Part shown: positions 28,696 to 38,702 of the stretch, piece after piece
How positions within the stretch are numbered: position 1 is the first letter of the stretch
Layout of the letters: every line of letters begins with the position of its first letter
Assembly: GCF_026262505.1 (NCBI RefSeq)
Contig: NC_067206.1
Coordinates: 3,624,879-3,688,878, forward strand
DNA from: Trichomonas vaginalis G3
Lineage: Eukaryota > Parabasalia > Trichomonadida > Trichomonadidae
Length of the DNA: 64,000 bases
Reading direction: 5' to 3'
The notes under the pieces: model-generated
Seen by the model: the letters and a program-made list of their open reading frames with translations, nothing else
Databases searched by the model: none
What the model was told of the DNA's origin: nothing
Made by a program: the position numbers and the translations under genes

Positions 28696-29140
28696 TTTTT
28701 ACATGTCAAATTTCTTTTTCTCTGGAACTGGTTCAGGTTCTTCTTCTCTCTTTCTACTTTCTTTCTTTCTTTTCTCTCTTCTTCTTTTCTGGTGGAGATA
28801 TGTCAAATTTCTCAGAACCATATTATGTAAAAGTTCTTTGTCCTTTAATAGCTCATCTATTCTGTTTTCTATTTCATCTTCAAGAACAGCGCATGTGTCT
28901 TCTTTGCATTCTAAGAAGTTTTGTTGGACTTCATCTCTCCAAGAGGCGTCATCTCTGTCAACAAGTCTTCATGACAAATTTAAGACTGCTCTGCTTAATG
29001 TTTTATGGTTCTTGTCATATTCCCAGAACAGAACTTTAGAACAAATTCAACCTTTCTGTTTACACTATGTAAGATTTTATGGTCGACAGATGTTTTGCTG
29101 TCGAAAAGCTTGTCTATATAAGATGCGAAATCGCTAGACA
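28696..29140 (-). pseudogene. Minus-strand Maverick gene with charged tail (fossil)
   Basis: Starts near 29140 with a short ordered region and ends in a Lys/Arg/Glu-rich tail coded by the CT-rich stretch 28735-28800. Several breaks. It is convergent with 28267 and divergent from the ATPase fossil. Confidence 0.35.
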
Positions 29141-29176
29141 TTTTCTAAAGATAAAAATTTTAATTTTTCTAAAAAT

Positions 29177-30018
29177 ATGTTAGAAAAAAAGTTTGCTGAC
29201 ATTGACACGAAATTTGAGAATTTTAAACAAGAACAAGAGGAAGTTAGAAAATGCTCAGATAAAGCCTATACATGACAAGTTCTTATTTGCTCAGAATGTA
29301 TAACAGGTCTAATTGCACCACCTGGGTCGGGTAAGACTTTCACTTATCTTAAAATGGCTGCACAACAACAAGAACTAGATGAGAAGAACCCATTCTATGA
29401 GTTATTGTTATTGTTCGACTTCTGGTCAATTTACCAAACCGTCAATTCGTTCAAAGATATTATAAAGAAGTCTAAGTTAGTATGTATAAGGATACTGATT
29501 GTTAGATTGATAAAGAAGTACCAAAGAAGAGTTTTGAATATAATGCTATAAATGAGTATATAAATTCGAAGTTTAAAGACCCAAATGAGGAAATGCAGAG
29601 AATATAGAGAAGAAACACTCAGAAACAAACAGAAAGAGATAGAATACATTTCGAAGAAATTGCAATCTACGATTGAAGACTTACCCTCATAGATGTCTTC
29701 TTATCTTGGATGATTTCACCTCTCATCCTTTGTTAAAGAACAGAGAACAAGATATGTGTCGAATTCTTAAGAAGCTCAGACACTTTAATATCTCAGTTGT
29801 CATTTGTGTACAGACAGCAAAGAGTTTAAGTAAGGATTTTAAAAGAATACTTCCTGACATAATACTTTCCCCGGATTGTCCGAAGACGATTTCATGGAAC
29901 TTATGAAAGACCATGCAGGTAAGTTTGACAGACATGAACTATGGGAGAAGTACAAAGTCATTACAAGACCCTCATACTCTTTCAGAATTCATATCTACGC
30001 AACAAAGTTCAAATTGTA
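29177..30018 (+). pseudogene. FtsK/A32-type packaging ATPase fossil
   Basis: Genome-packaging ATPase. Walker A is seen as LIAPPGSGKTFTYLK at about 29310-29355, Walker B as CLLILDDFTSHP at about 29685-29720, followed by a KKLRHFNISVVICVQTAKSLSKD sensor region and a C-terminal RPSYSFRIHIY end comparable with RSYLEIHIM in the open ATPase at 35732. Broken, perhaps six or more breaks. Confidence 0.7.
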
Positions 30019-30061
30019 AAAAGTCAAGCTTGAAAAATCTAAGTGTTTAGTCTTAGTAAGA

Positions 30062-30453
30062 TGGTAGCTTCTTAAGCAAATACCATTGCTGAGTTTTATG
30101 TACGTGAGAGAAACAATGAAATTCAATTACGAGTACAATTTGCAATGACAACTAAGGCAACTATTTTTGTCTTTTGCCAGCAAGGTACTTCTTCTCTTCC
30201 AATGTTCGGCAGAACTATACTCACTCATGAGAAATGCCAAACGGTTAATAGAAAAAGTGTCATTTTTTTCATGTCCGAAGACTCGAAGGTGCAACACTCC
30301 AAAATACCGACGAACTCAGAAAGAGCAGCATGGCAGTATGTTCTTGACAACTTCTTTGAGTTCTCCAGGTACACTTGGAAAATGCTGAAGAACTCCGACA
30401 CAGAGAATTTGGAGAAATTGCCCTCCAATACTACCTTGACAAACAAAAGGTAA
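30062..30453 (+). pseudogene. Unknown Maverick gene (fossil)
   Basis: The best open part (30145-30453) codes ATIFVFCQQGTSSLPMF ... AAWQYVLDNFFEFSRYTWK. Not recognised. The stretch also contains AAAAAGTGTCATTTTTTTC, like promoter motifs elsewhere, so the coding frame is uncertain. Confidence 0.3.
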
Positions 30454-30494
30454 AATAAGACTAAAAACTTAACGTTTAAAAAGTGACATTTTTA

Positions 30495-30665
30495 ATGAGC
30501 TCCGAGTCACCAGAAAACTTGTCAGATTTAGCAGCTTACTTCCTGAGGAGGATGGAAGCTACATACATAAGGTTCAAAAACAACGAACCTGGAATTGCGT
30601 ACCAAATTCGCAATTACATGACCATGGAAGAGTACGAAAGGTTCCTACAGAGAAACCAGCTCTAA
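30495..30665 (+). CDS. 56-residue conserved-type small protein
   Basis: SSESPENLSDLAAYFLRRMEA ... YMTMEEYERFLQRN: a helical, charged small protein. The start is the ATG after AAAAAGTGACATTTTTA, which resembles the leader of the 54547 gene (AAAAAGTGTCATTTCGG). It is open although its neighbours are broken. Function unknown. Confidence 0.45.
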   Translation: MSSESPENLSDLAAYFLRRMEATYIRFKNNEPGIAYQIRNYMTMEEYERFLQRNQL

Positions 30666-30719
30666 ACAACTCAGAAAAAAAGAATAAAAAGTTTAACTCG
30701 TAATTGTTTATTTTTTTTA

Positions 30720-31275
30720 CTTGTATGGGCAAGCTGCAAGAATGAAGTCGACTATCTCAGTCTTTGTCTTGACCAGTTGGACTGCTCTTGTAAGCACGGT
30801 CTGTTTTGCGGTCTCCAGCTGGTGTTTTACCTTCGTAATTGCGCATGTTTTGAGAGCTCCAACTGTAAATGGTTGTAGGATGAAGAGTCTCTCAGACTGC
30901 TTGAGTAGTCTTCACGGTCACAACCGATCTGTGTACGAGTCGAATCGGTCGATTTAGGAGGAGAGACTGGAAAGCCTGTCGTCTTCCATTGGAGCTGTAG
31001 CATACTCTTTGCGTAAGCGGTTCAGACCTTCTTCGAAGTCTTGTCTCTCTTCGATTGGGATTGAAATTGGAATTCGCTGCGACAACAACCAAGGGTTGGG
31101 GAAGTAAGGCATAGGCTGAGGAGGGTAGTTCGAAGCGCTGGGTAGTAACCTTGAGGTGGAAATTGGTAGTAATTTGGTGAGGTACTTGCTGGAACTGAGG
31201 TTGCTGAGGAGACTGGTGGTTCTGCAGCTTTCGGTTTTCTGGCTTGGAAGAATCAGGAAGAGGAACGTCAGTCAT
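30720..31275 (-). pseudogene. Pro/Gln-rich Maverick protein (fossil)
   Basis: Starts TDVPLPDSSKPENRKLQNHQ at 31275, followed by a Q/P-rich stretch (SPQQPQFQQVPHQ). Later parts are out of a single frame. Probably a virion protein with a disordered N terminus. Several breaks. Confidence 0.35.
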
Positions 31276-31289
31276 CCGTTGTGTCCTTC

Positions 31290-31468
31290 GGAAGAAAAAC
31301 TTTCCTGTCGGAAGGAAAAACTTTTTCTGTCGAAGGAAAATTTTTCTAAAGTTCGACCAAAAAGTTCTCAATTTTCGAAAATTTGAATGGTTTACGGACG
31401 GACAACTGAAGAGTTCTTCCTGTCGAAGGAAAAATTTTTCCCTTTGTCGGAAAATATTTTCCTGTCGG
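31290..31468. repeat. TTTTCCTGTCGGAAGGAAAA repeat cluster in a divergent promoter region
   Basis: Between the divergent genes at 31275 and 31469, a motif close to CCTGTCGGAAGGAAAAA occurs at about 31302, 31327, 31422 and 31460, with the variant TTTGTCGGAAAATATTTTCC at 31444-31463. Each motif is itself a near-palindrome. Confidence 0.7.
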
Positions 31469-31696
31469 ATGGAAGAACTTGGAATGCAAGAAAGACTTGA
31501 CGAGGCAATTTACCTAATTGAAATTAACGACTGCGTAAAAGACTACTTGCGCAAGGTAATGAAGCCCAAGGTCAAGTTCATCTCTATTTCTGGAAGGTCT
31601 ACACTTCAGCTCGAGACTTCGACTGGAATTCCAATTCAAATACCAGACGGGACAGCCTACGATGGCAAAAGGACGCCAAAAGAGAAGCTCTGTTAA
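31469..31696 (+). CDS. 75-residue Maverick protein of unknown function
   Basis: EELGMQERLDEAIYLIEIND, a mixed helical protein ending DGKRTPKEKLC. The start is the ATG directly after the repeat cluster; the longer upstream frame consists only of repeat translation. Open, with coding-like composition. No family recognised. Confidence 0.45.
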   Translation: MEELGMQERLDEAIYLIEINDCVKDYLRKVMKPKVKFISISGRSTLQLETSTGIPIQIPDGTAYDGKRTPKEKLC

Positions 31697-31861
31697 GTCC
31701 TAAACAAACGTCCTTGGATAAAAATACCAAACAGAGAACCCCCTACCCCATATAAATTGGCAATTCAGTCTCTCCTTCACTTCTCTGGTCAGCCGTTCTA
31801 CATAACCTGTGAAGCGACATTCATCCAGTTCATAAACATCTCATTTTAACTTCACTTTTTT

Positions 31862-32117
31862 ATGTTTTTACTCACACTCGTAACTCAACAGGTTGTGTAC
31901 AACTATTTCAACTGTGAACCTTGTATTGACGGTCTCCTGCAAATGCAAGTTCGGTCAATACACAATTTATGGTGGCAAGAAGGACAGTGGGAATGTTATT
32001 CTGACATCTGTTGTTGCGCTCGAGAGAGATTTGAAAATTTCAGAGCCACCCCCCAAGAACTCCAACACCAACACTCAAGTTGCCAAAGACTCATGTGAAG
32101 AAGAAGACTTCTGGTAA
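31862..32117 (+). pseudogene. Small Maverick gene (fossil)
   Basis: Coding-like segment with SCKCKFGQYTIYGGKKDSG ... VVALERDLKISEPPPK and an acidic end (CEEEDFW). About one break. Function unknown. Confidence 0.35.
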
Positions 32118-32175
32118 GTTCTATATGCCATATACATGGCACGCTTTGAGTAAAACATTTTTTCATTTTTTGAAT

Positions 32176-32667
32176 GAAGCAAGTTAAATCGTCCCACACA
32201 ATCTCAATGACGATGAAGAGTTTCAAGCTATGGTTGAAGGCGTTGAGAACGACATAGACGGCGAACTTGAAGGAGCTCAAACCACAATTGCAACCAAAAT
32301 TGCAGAAGTCAAGACAAATACTCCACTTAAAGCTACCAAAGCTACTCTTGACCTCATGGATACTTACCGTTTAGATGTCAAGAGAGAAAAGACAATTAAA
32401 ATTGAAACTTCTAAACTACGAAGCTATACTCAGAAGTTAGCAAGAAATGAGAAGACTTACCAGAGCTACTTACATGTAAGGGACTTACCTTCAAGCAGTC
32501 GACCAAAGATGAATTTTCTGACATTGTCCAATTTTGTCGAAAGTCAGCTCAGATGTTTTGAACTGCTCCCAACATATCCAGAATATGAACGTTTGCCTGA
32601 ACTCTCCGCAATCTCAAAAACGTTTTTGTTCTCATGTTCGAAACTTTTATCGGAAGAGACAACATAA
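32176..32667 (+). pseudogene. Coiled-coil-like Maverick gene (fossil)
   Basis: A charged helical region (VENDIDGELEGAQTTIATKIAEV) is followed by KREKTIKIETSKLRSYTQKLARNEK. Probably a structural or scaffold-like virion protein. A few breaks. Confidence 0.35.
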
Positions 32668-32769
32668 CGTTCAGAAGAAGAAAACAAGATATTATTTTAA
32701 ACTATGTATACTAACTGTCATAACAAGCTTTTTGAAGTAAAACCGCCATTCTCAACCACTTCATTTTCG

Positions 32770-33449
32770 ATGTCCGAACAAGCACCGAAGCCGAACACAA
32801 TAGCAGATGTCCTTTCAAGTTGCCAGACAAGCGCCCAGTTCAAATTCAAATTGCCCAATTGAAAGCTCATCTGACAACACCATTAAGACTCTCCAAAGTA
32901 GTCTATGACAGAGATGACCAATCTCAAAGCCATTCTCATGAACCAAAGCTTCCAATAGAAATGCCTGAACGATTTCGCGGAAACCTTGCGCAATACGAGA
33001 GAGAGAACCGACCTTGCCAGACTCATCTACCGTTTCTTCGAAAAGATAGACGCCATCTGGAAGGTACTCGGAAAGGACAGAACATGCAACACCCTTCGTG
33101 AGTACCAAATTGAAAAGGAATTGTCGAGAAGAAGAGGAAGAAAAGAAACACGAAGAAGAAGAGGAAGAAGAAGAAGTTCCTGAACCGCTACATGGGCAAC
33201 CCTTGTTGCCGATGACGGTTACGAAATTTCCAACCCTACCCATACCAAATCCGCAACAAGGAGACAGGCAAGTTCTTACCCCAGTCCTCAACAACTTGGG
33301 ACACTTGAACCTTAACTTCGGAATCGCGGTTCAATCTCCATGGGCAAGCTGTCGCAATCAATGGTCCAAATCCAGGCAAGAAGACGAAGGTCAGACACAT
33401 TGACGTACAAGCTCAACAACCGTAAGGAGAACCTCGATGGTCTAAGAGT
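32770..33449 (+). pseudogene. Maverick gene adjoining the D insertion (fossil)
   Basis: Starts SEQAPKPNTIADVLSSCQTS; contains NTRERTDLARLIYRFFEKID and a GAAGAA-rich segment coding charged residues. Several breaks. Ends 25 bp before Maverick D. Confidence 0.35.
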
Positions 33450-33473
33450 AAAAAAATTTTATTTTAGGGGGAA

Positions 33474-34155
33474 AGTTAGTATGGCTAAGTCGTGTACTGA
33501 GGCACTGCGCGCCTCCGTACACCACTTAGCGGTTTTGACACTTTAACAAAACCGTTAACGTATATTTTACAACACAAACGACAATACTAATTAACCTTAA
33601 ATATTTATAAAGCCGCCAACCACTTCATCCCACTAATGAAAAAATAAACGTTCTCACTTACAAAAGTATTGGCAACTCCTCCCATTGCTGTGCTTCACAT
33701 AACAGTTCATAATCTTTGACTCACTTTCTTCTTCATATAGGTCAAAGTCACTGTCAAAATAAATGTTAGGTAAGTTTTGACAAAGCTAATGAAACACGTT
33801 TACTGTTTGTATCGTATGCTTGTATAAACTTTCCATTCTTCATTCCTTCATAAACGCTCCAAACTAACTTACCTTTTCTCCCTCGTATCTGATAGAATGT
33901 ATTTTCACGAGGAACGAAGAACAAATTTTGAACTCATGACCGTTGTAGTTTGTTATCTCAATAGTTTCGTCATTTATATAAAAATAAACTTAAAAATAAT
34001 TTTAAAAAAATAAACTTAAAATTAATGATATCACCACCCTCACACGTATGAAAACAATGAGCACAAAAATAAATTTAGGTGAAGTGGTGAGATCTCACCT
34101 CTTTTTTCACCTTTTTTCACACCCCGTTGAATTCATTGCTTTATAACTCTCTTCC
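33474..34155 (+). repeat. Maverick D left terminal inverted repeat
   Basis: Pairs with 53832-54521. The outer ~190 bp and inner ~140 bp are very similar to the partner, while the middle carries a diverged gene copy. Contains the GCACTGCGCGCCTCC hairpin and a GGTGAGATCTCACC palindrome at 34086-34099. Confidence 0.85.
33690..33985 (-). pseudogene. Diverged fossil copy of the 54013 gene in the left terminal repeat
   Basis: Starts behind TTTTTATATAA near 33985. Segments such as NYNGHEFKICSSF parallel QYNKHTFKHLFFLPE of the gene at 54013, its mirror position in the other terminal repeat. Broken. Confidence 0.45.
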
Positions 34156-34169
34156 TGGTTTCTTTTATT

Positions 34170-34860
34170 GCTTTCTCACGTCTGTCTCCAACTTGACTGT
34201 CTTTCTTCTTCGTCCGTAATGATACCAGTTATTCCCCAGTCAATGTTCAAATGGTCTTTCGTAAGGGTTTCCATACATTCCATAGGGACAACGGAAGAAC
34301 TACTTGGAGAGAGAAACATTTTCTTTAGTTCCATCGACTCTATTTAAATGCATTGTTCACCTTTCATCTGGTCATTAAAGTCTTTTGCTGTTTTGCAAAC
34401 ACATCGTCCTTTCCTAAAGCATTTTCTGACTCAGTCGCAACCAATTGGATGCTTTATTTATGAGCCCTATTTATTTAATCTTAACTTCTTTGCAACCCAG
34501 CCTCCAATCTTCCTTTATTTGCATCTAATGTCTTCGAAACCCTTCCTCCACTCATTTTATTTACTGCGTCATAAGCTCCAAGTGCTTTTGCTCAAATGCT
34601 AATGCTTTTGTTCCCATTGCGCTAAAGCTGCCCAAGCTACCATTTACACCATATTAAAATCATCTCTCTTCAATATTATCTCATAAAAGTTCTCGTTACT
34701 GGAGAAAGTCAATGAAACATAAACAGTTTCATTCATAAACTTCTTTCTTATATTCATCTATACGCTTCAAAATGTCTGAACAATTGCTAACATCTTCTAC
34801 AACAGTTATTTTCATCATGAAGACCTTCAAAAACAAACTCATTTAATATTCTATAAAAAT
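34170..34860 (-). pseudogene. Two decayed minus-strand Maverick genes
   Basis: One segment reads KITVVEDVSNCSDILKRIDEY near 34830; a second begins near 34320 with a Ser-rich start and HLNIDWGITGIITDEEE. Neither is recognised; both look broken. Confidence 0.3.
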
Positions 34861-34891
34861 CATCTCAATAATGAGTCCATCCTTTCCATCT

Positions 34892-35716
34892 TTAGGTAGC
34901 ACAACATTCTTTCATTAAGACAAGTCTTATGTTAAACTTACTGACAAAGTTTGTTATACTATAATGCTTCGGCGGCGAATACATGTAGTTTGAAAGACAT
35001 AATATAGATTCTTCAGCAAATTCACTTATACTGGATTTTATAACAATGTTCTCACGAGACCAAATACCACCAATTGAAAAACTTGTAAGCAATCCTGCTG
35101 AACCTTCTACTGTAAACGTCGATGGTAACATTCCACGAAGGTCATCTATTGACATCGTTGAGTCACTGTATTTAAATATTTTCTTAAAGCAATCGTCATT
35201 ATCTAACCATGCAATAGCTTTGAAGTTTTCATTCGAATATACATCTGCTTCATTAAATGTAAAACCTGACTTCTTTGCAGAGATGACTTTAAAATCTATT
35301 GAGTTTGTTTCAAAATTATATGCTATGCTAACTTCTGAAGGTAATGGATGTCCTTCCGCAGTCAGTTGTTCTCTCACTACCGTTTGAAGCTTTGTATTAA
35401 AAACTTTCATGTCATCTCCTGTATCTAAGTTCACATACACAGCAACAGGAAAACTATCTTGCTTCTTTGTTTCATCATTATACCTCAAAACATTAAAGTT
35501 CTTCAATAATATTGTTCTTCCTGCTGGAATACTTCGAACCTGTCTGATTTCAATAGCTTTCTCACCTCCTACATACTCTACCAGTGTCTTGGATATTCAT
35601 AAGTATACTGACTTTCTTGAATTTTGGTTGGTTTCATCATAACATGTTCATAGTATATCTTTATACTCTTGTCAGTTAGACTCGGTGCTATGTTCTGAAT
35701 ATTTCTGACTTGCATT
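34892..35716 (-). pseudogene. Maverick D capsid-associated protein (about one break)
   Basis: Open part 34892-35506 codes 204 residues: YRFD-like beta pattern and a C-terminal half (NIVIKSSISEFAEESILCLSN ... YSITNFVSKFNIRLVLM) that parallels the 282-residue protein at 4050 and the 285-residue protein at 49867. Its N-terminal part (MQVRNIQNIAPSLTDKSIK) lies upstream behind the divergent ATPase promoter. Penton-like or fibre-anchoring role inferred. Confidence 0.5.
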
Positions 35717-35731
35717 TTTAATGGAGATAAA

Positions 35732-36619
35732 ATGAAGCATTTAATACATGACGTAGATGAAGACATGAATGAAACTACAGACAAACTTAACTCTTCTCTC
35801 ATTCTTCCTTTCAGTAAGGACTATGAATTCTGTTCAAATGGCGTGTATTTCTATTGTGGAAAGATGGGTTCAGGTAAGACATTTAATTTAATTCGTCATA
35901 TACTCATAACAGAATGTTTAGGAAATGACTCTTACTATGACCAAATCATTATATCAGCAACTTCAGACTCTATGGACTCAACAGCGAAAACATTTATGTC
36001 AAAAGTTCAAGCCTCTGTCGTTAAAGTTCCAGACAGTGAACTCATTGAATTTCTTCAACGTTACATTCGACGTAAGAGGAAATATTATGCCATCGTAGAG
36101 TTCATACAGTCAGGAATGCAAAAGACCTCTGAGGAGATGGAAAGAATTATTGACAAACACCACTTACGTCAGTACTCAGGAGTTTACGATATGAAACGAC
36201 TGACAAACTACATTCTATCAAAACTTTCAAAATACCCCTTCAAAAAGTATCCTTCAAACACTCTGCTCGTTTGTGACGACTTCGCTGGTAAAGGTTTAGT
36301 GTCAAAACCAGACTCACCATTAGCTAACATCATAACTAAAGTCAGACATTACCATTTAACTGTAGAAATACTTATGCAAACATGGTGCTTTCTTGCTTTA
36401 AACATAAAACGTCTCATAACTGACTTCGTTATCTTTCAAGGTTTCTCTCGCTATGATATTGAACTCATTTGGAAACAGTCAGGTATAACATTACCTTTTG
36501 AAGAAATTTGGGAAGCATATAAGTCTCTCATCTCTCCTCGTTCATACCTTGAGATTCATATCATGACTAATACCATTAAAGTCAAAAATATTCCATGGGA
36601 ACGACCAACATTGTTTTAA
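35732..36619 (+). CDS. FtsK/A32-type genome-packaging ATPase
   Basis: Pumps element DNA into capsids, by analogy with A32/FtsK-HerA ATPases of Polintons and large DNA viruses. In 295 residues: Walker A GKMGSGKT at 43-50, Walker B NTLLVCDDF near 176-184, a sensor-type VEILMQTWCF near 211-220 with Q216, and a conserved C-terminal RSYLEIHIM. It looks whole. The start ATG follows TTTTTAATGGAGATAAA and is divergent from the capsid-associated gene. Its stop codon overlaps that of the convergent 86-residue gene. Confidence 0.9.
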   Translation: MKHLIHDVDEDMNETTDKLNSSLILPFSKDYEFCSNGVYFYCGKMGSGKTFNLIRHILITECLGNDSYYDQIIISATSDSMDSTAKTFMSKVQASVVKVPDSELIEFLQRYIRRKRKYYAIVEFIQSGMQKTSEEMERIIDKHHLRQYSGVYDMKRLTNYILSKLSKYPFKKYPSNTLLVCDDFAGKGLVSKPDSPLANIITKVRHYHLTVEILMQTWCFLALNIKRLITDFVIFQGFSRYDIELIWKQSGITLPFEEIWEAYKSLISPRSYLEIHIMTNTIKVKNIPWERPTLF

Positions 36620-36876
36620 AGTTTAACCTTCAATTGACTGATGGTAAACAAATTCCATGCATCTCTGTCGCCATTTCTGTTAATATTTTTGCTGTCATTC
36701 ATATCATCCACTTCCCCATCCGTTAGCTTTTGAGGATATGCGTTAGAATAGCTGTTCTTAAATGAAGGCTTTTCACCTTTGAGAGCATAAACTCTATAAC
36801 TTTCTGCATACTTTATGTTTGAACCTCCTGAGCCATCGTTGACATAAATTTTTATAGGCTTCCACCCTTTGTTCAT
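36616..36876 (-). CDS. 86-residue protein, ATGA overlap with upstream gene
   Basis: NKGWKPIKIYVNDGSGGSN ... KLTDGEVDDMND: a small beta-rich acidic protein, unrecognised. Its ATG overlaps the TGA of the preceding minus gene (ATGA), unusual for a eukaryotic host and suggestive of a shared transcript with reinitiation, or of coincidence in very compact DNA. Confidence 0.55.
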   Translation of the reverse strand: MNKGWKPIKIYVNDGSGGSNIKYAESYRVYALKGEKPSFKNSYSNAYPQKLTDGEVDDMNDSKNINRNGDRDAWNLFTISQLKVKL

Positions 36877-37007
36877 GTTCCTGCTTCTTCCTTAGCTCTT
36901 TTGTTCAGTAGTTCTACATCTTTATACACAGCACCTGTCTCAGTGAATTCAACAATATTTTCATTCGTTAGCTTTGCATTCAAACCCTTGTCGAGTATAT
37001 TGTTCAT
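36873..37007 (-). CDS. 44-residue small Maverick protein
   Basis: NNILDKGLNAKLTNENIVEF ... KRAKEEAGT. I chose the ATG at 37005-37007 because the longer frame runs through the divergent gene at 37042; an ATG at 37014-37016 is the alternative. Function unknown. Confidence 0.4.
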   Translation of the reverse strand: MNNILDKGLNAKLTNENIVEFTETGAVYKDVELLNKRAKEEAGT

Positions 37008-37041
37008 TTCATACATATAAAAGGTTTTTATTCTATATGAA

Positions 37042-37656
37042 ATGAGAAGCAAATCCATCTTAGCTGGTGCCGTTAATGTTCCAATTGAACCAACATCAAA
37101 TGTTGACTCACGAACGACAAACAATATTGTCATAAAGAACTATAGTTCAGAGTGTTTGAAAGAAAAAGAACCAGAACTTAAGTCGGTGAATTTAAACACA
37201 GCTTCAAACGCTAACGCTACATCAGATGTTAAGTTAGAGTATCCACCACTGGACCAAATTCTTTCAAGAGAAGCCAACGACAACCCTTACACAAATGTTC
37301 AAACAAATCCTTCAGATAACGTAGACCATTACCTTCTTCAGTTATACCAAACAATTTTACTCAAAGACGATAAGAAGCTTTTGACAAATCTTATAAGCAA
37401 GAACCAAATAATTCTAACAAAGGAGGACCTTGAAAATGTTATATCACGAATAACAGGAAAACAATGTGTCATTGACTATCTCGACCCTGAAATCGAATGC
37501 TGTGGTCAAACTCCACTATTCATGAAAATAGGTAACATCCGCATCATTGAAACACCAGGAACTACAGGAGTTGAGTTTAAGTATAAATATTCGAACGAGT
37601 ATACAAAACTTTCAACAGAATATAAACTTTGCTTGAAATATGTTTTAGTAAATTAA
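37042..37656 (+). CDS. 204-residue conserved Maverick protein
   Basis: The N-terminal third is Ser/Asn-rich and probably disordered. The remainder is helical then beta (LTKEDLENVISRITGKQCVI; EIECCGQTPLFMKIGNIRII; TTGVEFKYKYS). A decayed relative lies at 23103-24040 in the outer Maverick, keeping the Cys-Cys-Gly and TGV-F-Y blocks. The leader is TTTTTATTCTATATGAA. Unknown function; conservation across subfamilies suggests a virion component. Confidence 0.6.
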   Translation: MRSKSILAGAVNVPIEPTSNVDSRTTNNIVIKNYSSECLKEKEPELKSVNLNTASNANATSDVKLEYPPLDQILSREANDNPYTNVQTNPSDNVDHYLLQLYQTILLKDDKKLLTNLISKNQIILTKEDLENVISRITGKQCVIDYLDPEIECCGQTPLFMKIGNIRIIETPGTTGVEFKYKYSNEYTKLSTEYKLCLKYVLVN

Positions 37657-37667
37657 AGCAGTCAGGA

Positions 37668-37700
37668 GGGCTCTTTGAGCCCATCTTGGCGCTTTGCGCC
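37668..37700. terminator. Two GC-rich hairpins between convergent genes
   Basis: GGGCTCTTTGAGCCC (37668-37682) and GGCGCTTTGCGCC (37688-37700), with 3-5 base loops, lie between convergent stop codons in otherwise AT-rich DNA, followed by an A-run. A transcription-end or RNA-stability signal is inferred. Confidence 0.45.
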
Positions 37701-37717
37701 GTCAGTCAAAAAAAATT

Positions 37718-37960
37718 TCAAGTTAGCAATTTGTAATATCTATCCAAAACTTCTTCAACAGTATCGAACTCATCTTCATAATGCAAACCTAATCTTATTG
37801 ACTTGGTGCAGTTTTCACTAACACAATATTTTTCTGTTCTCTTGACTGACATAACTAACTCATTTGTTTCATCAAACAGCAACAACCAAAGTTCATGACC
37901 TAATACATAACATTCATACTTTATATTTTTAGCTCTGAGTTCTCTTGTAAGCTGTTGCAT
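37718..37960 (-). CDS. 80-residue small Maverick protein
   Basis: QQLTRELRAKNIKYECYVLG ... EEVLDRYYKLLT, alpha/beta type, unrecognised. It overlaps the end of the upstream 254-residue gene by 40 bp in another frame. A possible decayed counterpart is at 22804. Confidence 0.5.
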   Translation of the reverse strand: MQQLTRELRAKNIKYECYVLGHELWLLLFDETNELVMSVKRTEKYCVSENCTKSIRLGLHYEDEFDTVEEVLDRYYKLLT

Positions 37961-38685
37961 TTAATATTTTCTAAAAAGTCAACTTCAACAGTCATTCGCA
38001 CTGGTGCCTTCAGTTCTACAGGCTCGCCTTGAAAGTCAACTAGTCTGAATTGCATGTCTTTCAAATTATGAGGACTAATGCGAACCCATTTACCTAAATG
38101 AGTTGCTATGACAGGAACATTTGGAATGAACATTGAATTGACTGCATAACAGAAGGATTTATATTCTACTGAACCTTTACTATTAACTCCTGAAATGCCT
38201 GTGACATTAGCTATTTTAGACTCAATGTACAAACAATTGCCATAACATACGTATGGAACAGATTTCATCTCAATCGTTTTGTCAACACTTTTCAAAGGAA
38301 ATGTCATATGGTATGCACCCAAAAGAAGTTGTACTCTATGACTCATTCGTGTTATCTTAAACTCTTTCTTGCTACTGAACTTCAATGTTCCCTCAGAAGA
38401 GAGTTCGACATCTATGTTGTCAATAGTTTCTTCATTTATGAGAGTATCTATGACTCCAGCAATTTTATCTATTCTATACTCTGCTCTGTTAGGAAATGTT
38501 ACAACACTTCTTTTGTCATCTATTTCAATCTCTATGAAATCTGTTTCATCTGTTATGACAAAAGTTGCGATAGTATTGAAGTCAACAACTCTGAAAGCAA
38601 GTGCTTCATTCTGAAGACCTAAGTTTGTTTGAAGCTTTACTGTTCCGTATTCGTTTGGGTCTGTACTTTGCAAATAGAACAACAT
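37921..38685 (-). CDS. 254-residue beta-rich protein, capsid-associated family
   Basis: Alternating strands; the C-terminal half (CLYIESKIANVTGISG ... GKWVRISPHNLKDMQFRLVD ... VRMTVEVDFLENI) resembles the same part of the other candidate minor capsid proteins in the window. It ends next to the fibre gene, from which it is divergent (starts at 38685 and 38703, 17 bp apart). A penton or fibre-anchoring protein is a reasonable guess. The frame is open. Confidence 0.55.
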   Translation of the reverse strand: MLFYLQSTDPNEYGTVKLQTNLGLQNEALAFRVVDFNTIATFVITDETDFIEIEIDDKRSVVTFPNRAEYRIDKIAGVIDTLINEETIDNIDVELSSEGTLKFSSKKEFKITRMSHRVQLLLGAYHMTFPLKSVDKTIEMKSVPYVCYGNCLYIESKIANVTGISGVNSKGSVEYKSFCYAVNSMFIPNVPVIATHLGKWVRISPHNLKDMQFRLVDFQGEPVELKAPVRMTVEVDFLENIKCNSLQENSELKI

Positions 38686-38702
38686 TTTATTCTCATTAAA
38701 AT

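Noticed and set aside
32815-33294. 159-codon minus-strand ORF rich in Ser/Cys
   Set aside because: Antisense of a GAAGAA-rich fossil gene; serine run is the complement of the charged stretch.
37660-37715. Bacterial-type intrinsic terminators as evidence for a bacterial or phage genome
   Set aside because: Hairpins exist, but the surrounding genes, mariner, Kolobok and initiator point to a eukaryotic genome carrying Mavericks.
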